Part shown: one piece after another, positions 33,556-35,193 of the stretch
Position numbering within the stretch: position 1 is the stretch's first letter
Layout: every line of letters starts with the position of its first letter
DNA from: an uncultured Megasphaera sp.
Lineage (GTDB): Bacteria; Bacillota; Negativicutes; Veillonellales; Megasphaeraceae
DNA: 35,193 nt
Reading direction: 5' to 3'
Assembly: GCA_934193515.1 (NCBI GenBank)
Contig: CAKPVJ010000020.1
Location: 1 to 35,193 of the forward strand
Made by a program: the position numbers and the translations under genes
Notes under the pieces: generated by a model
What the model was told of the DNA's origin: nothing
The model's database searches: none
What the model saw: the letters and a program-made list of their open reading frames with translations, nothing else

Positions 33556-33668
33556 TAAAAAGATAACGGTACGCCAATAGGCGTACCGTTGGAGCTTTGC
33601 GGTACCAACACTCCTGTTGGACCTTATTGTAATAACCTAATATCCCTTGCTAAGATATAATTATTACA
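33556..33668 (-). ncRNA. tracrRNA-like gene upstream of cas9
   Basis: On the minus strand the order is an anti-repeat-like stretch ending GGTTATTACAATAAGG, a hairpin CCAACA-ggag-TGTTGG, the linker TACCGCAAAGCTCC, and a strong terminator AACGGTACGCC-TATT-GGCGTACCGTT followed by a U-rich tail. The phrase ACAATAAGG…CCGCAAAGCTC is characteristic of type II tracrRNAs. It lies 45 bases from the cas9 start and on the same strand. No CRISPR repeat in the window can pair with it. The 5' end is uncertain. Confidence 0.75.
33565..33590 (-). terminator. tracrRNA terminator hairpin
   Basis: A perfect 11-base stem (AACGGTACGCC and complement) with a four-base loop, followed on the minus strand by ATCTTTTTATA. 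Confidence 0.85.
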
Positions 33669-33754
33669 TATTTACTATAACTAAAAATTATAGCGTTATC
33701 TATAATACATAATATATAAGATTTCAGAAAAATACCAATCATTTTATTCATGCT

Positions 33755-34993
33755 TTATTGTGCCGTAAGATGTCGAAGTGTCTGATAGAGGACTTCGGCC
33801 CCCTGTTGGATATACCTGTAATCGGTCCATTCTTCCGGCACATGGCTTCGTCCATCCCGACTGGGTACGAAAATCATAGCAGTCGGCATCAGATGATTGA
33901 AAATCATCGTGTCATGACCGGCTCCAGAACACATGCGTTTGTATGGAATATGAAGCAGCTGTGTCTGTGTTTCCAGAAGGCTCTGCAAAGACTGATCCAT
34001 TTCGACAGGATCGGCATGTAACCGCTCTTCTATAGTATAGGAAAGGCCGGAATTCTGTTTCTTACTCGTTTCCAGTGAGGCTTTTACAGCCTTCATGACC
34101 GTTTCAATACTATTCATGTTCCGGCTTCGGCAATCAATGGAAAATACCGTCTTATCCGGGATAATATTACCTACCCCGGGGTGAGTCTGGATCATTCCGG
34201 TGGTAAAGACCGTACCGTCTCCCAATGTCAACGCTGTATCAGCGCCGGCCGATACAGCGTTTGCCATAGCTAATACAGTATCAGCCCGCATTGTCATCGG
34301 TGTGGCACCTGCATGGTCAGAAATTCCTTTGATAGTAACAAAATAATATTTCAAACCTACGATTGCTTCAACGATTCCCAGTTCAAGATGTTCCCGGTCA
34401 AGGACAGGCCCTTGTTCGATATGTAATTCTAAAAAAGCAGCCCAGTCGCCTTTGTGTATCATCTCACTGGCAATCTTTTCAGGATTCTTACCATAGGCCG
34501 TAAGGACCTCGGCTATCGATTGCCCCTGAGCGTTGTGAAAACGATGAATTTCATCGTCATAAAGCTGCCCGCACATAGCCCGGCTGCCAAACAAGCCAGA
34601 GCCAAACTGAGGTCCTTCTTCTTCCGGAATAGCTATACAGCAAAAAGACCGGCGGGGCCGGATCCCTGCATCGTGAAAAGCCCTCGCCGCTTCCAGTGCG
34701 GCACAGATACCTGCAATCCCATCGAAATTGCCTCCTTCTGGAACGGAATCGAGGTGGCTGCCTGAAACAACAGGGGAAAGTTCCGGTTGTTCTCCCTGCA
34801 GGGTCCCTAATATGGCACCTACGGCATTTTCCCGTACTGTAAGTCCGGCTTTTTTCATTTCCTCTGCAATATAATCAGCAGCCTGTCGGAATGCCGGCGT
34901 ATAGGAAAAACGATTACATCCCCGTCCTTTCTTTGACTGAAACCGGGCAATCGTCGTTATATCTTTCTTTATTCGATCTGCTTTTGTTATCAT
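33755..34993 (-). CDS. M20 amidase: N-carbamoyl-L-amino acid/allantoate type
   Basis: This 412-residue Zn-dependent amidohydrolase belongs to the hydantoinase/carbamoylase group. Expected dimetal ligands are visible: His in SGSHLDSV (about 79), Asp in NFDGIAG (about 90), Glu pair in IPEEEGPQFG (about 125), His in ELHIEQGPVLD (about 190) and the late His in GAGHDTM. Members release CO2 and ammonia from N-carbamoyl-amino acids, allantoate or ureidoglycolate; the residues seen do not tell these apart. AAGGAAAG precedes the ATG. It runs toward the tracrRNA/cas9 remnant on the same strand and seems functionally unrelated to it. It looks intact. Confidence 0.88.
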   Translation of the reverse strand: MITKADRIKKDITTIARFQSKKGRGCNRFSYTPAFRQAADYIAEEMKKAGLTVRENAVGAILGTLQGEQPELSPVVSGSHLDSVPEGGNFDGIAGICAALEAARAFHDAGIRPRRSFCCIAIPEEEGPQFGSGLFGSRAMCGQLYDDEIHRFHNAQGQSIAEVLTAYGKNPEKIASEMIHKGDWAAFLELHIEQGPVLDREHLELGIVEAIVGLKYYFVTIKGISDHAGATPMTMRADTVLAMANAVSAGADTALTLGDGTVFTTGMIQTHPGVGNIIPDKTVFSIDCRSRNMNSIETVMKAVKASLETSKKQNSGLSYTIEERLHADPVEMDQSLQSLLETQTQLLHIPYKRMCSGAGHDTMIFNHLMPTAMIFVPSRDGRSHVPEEWTDYRYIQQGAEVLYQTLRHLTAQ

Positions 34994-35063
34994 AGAAACT
35001 TTCCTTTCTTTATAAACTATGACATATTATAGCATGAACAATATAAAAAAAGAAGATAGTTGA

Positions 35064-35116
35064 GCTGCCCCCCAATTGGTAGACCAAAAATCTAACAATT
35101 GGAGGGCAGCTTTTTT
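35064..35116. terminator. Strong hairpin beside the right-edge IS
   Basis: GCTGCCCCCCAATTG pairs with CAATTGGAGGGCAGC (15 bases, one mismatch) around 17 bases, followed by TTTTTT on the plus strand. It lies between the M20 amidase gene and the transposase tail. Confidence 0.7.
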
Positions 35117-35146
35117 AGGGTATGTCAAGAATTTTGTGTAAATTTC

Positions 35147-35193
35147 CTAGAAATCTTTGTCATATTTTTCCATCAATGGGCCCAGCCGTTCAT
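35147..35193 (-). CDS. C-terminal end of a transposase, probably IS256-type
   Basis: The last 14 codons of a minus-strand reading frame entering from the right edge read ERLGPLMEKYDKDF before a TAG. The noncoding stretch after it (ACACAAAATTCTTGACATACCC on the minus strand) resembles the ends of IS256/mutator elements as I remember them. Too little is present to be sure of the family. Confidence 0.4.
   Translation of the reverse strand, partial: ERLGPLMEKYDKDF

Noticed and set aside
33634..33668. Degenerate CRISPR repeat unit (GTAATAA…TTATTAC)
   Set aside because: A single copy; its place at the 5' end of the tracrRNA is explained as the anti-repeat.
31424..33754. CRISPR array near the cas9 remnant
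   Set aside because: I found no regularly spaced direct repeats here or elsewhere in the window.

Overview
The window looks like chromosomal DNA of a diderm Firmicute (Negativicutes), most likely Megasphaera or a close relative. The strongest pointer is the set butyryl-CoA dehydrogenase–EtfB–EtfA, whose proteins match the Megasphaera elsdenii type as I remember it, including catalytic Glu367 in a 383-residue dehydrogenase. The S20 protein beginning MPQIKS and the frequent TTG/GTG starts behind strong Shine-Dalgarno sites agree. Genus assignment is from memory of protein families; no search was run.

Layout. 0–7.6 kb, minus strand: an amino-acid/peptide block. A MATE exporter is followed by an M29 aminopeptidase, an AbgT-type transporter and peptidase T. 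Last comes a YkvI-like transporter under a T-box riboswitch that I read as leucine-responsive. 7.7–10.0 kb, minus: ribosomal protein S20, class II fructose-bisphosphate aldolase and an RluA-type pseudouridine synthase. 10.2–13.6 kb, plus: dnaG and rpoD, then a tRNA with anticodon CAU. 13.7–18.4 kb: a DUF535 protein, an LtaS/MdoB-like sulfatase-fold membrane enzyme, a hot-dog thioesterase (minus) and an unknown secreted protein. 18.45–19.55 kb is a gene-free island of nested palindromes built from direct and inverted copies of a repeat of about 100 bp. 19.6–27.9 kb: catabolic-type acetolactate synthase (minus), DUF523, lgt (minus), a secreted GH18-like protein, leuS and a Nudix CoA-pyrophosphatase-like gene. 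28.2–31.4 kb: the bcd–etfB–etfA electron-bifurcation operon.

31.5–33.7 kb is a ruined type II CRISPR-Cas locus. A tracrRNA-like gene with an intact-looking terminator lies directly upstream of the 5' end of a cas9. That cas9 carries a one-base frameshift and a nonsense codon and is cut off by an IS30-family element. The rest of cas9, cas1, cas2 and any array are absent from the window. 33.75–35.0 kb holds an M20 carbamoylase/allantoate-amidohydrolase-like gene. The right edge has a strong terminator and the last codons of what looks like an IS256-type transposase.

How the parts fit: the metabolic genes suit an amino-acid- and lactate-fermenting anaerobe. It would import and cleave peptides (AbgT, PepT, M29, YkvI-like), run glycolysis (Fba), make acetolactate, and dispose of reductant through Bcd/EtfAB to butyrate or longer acids. 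The most unusual parts are the decayed Cas9 locus with its surviving tracrRNA, the palindromic noncoding island, and the T-box in front of an uncharacterised transporter.
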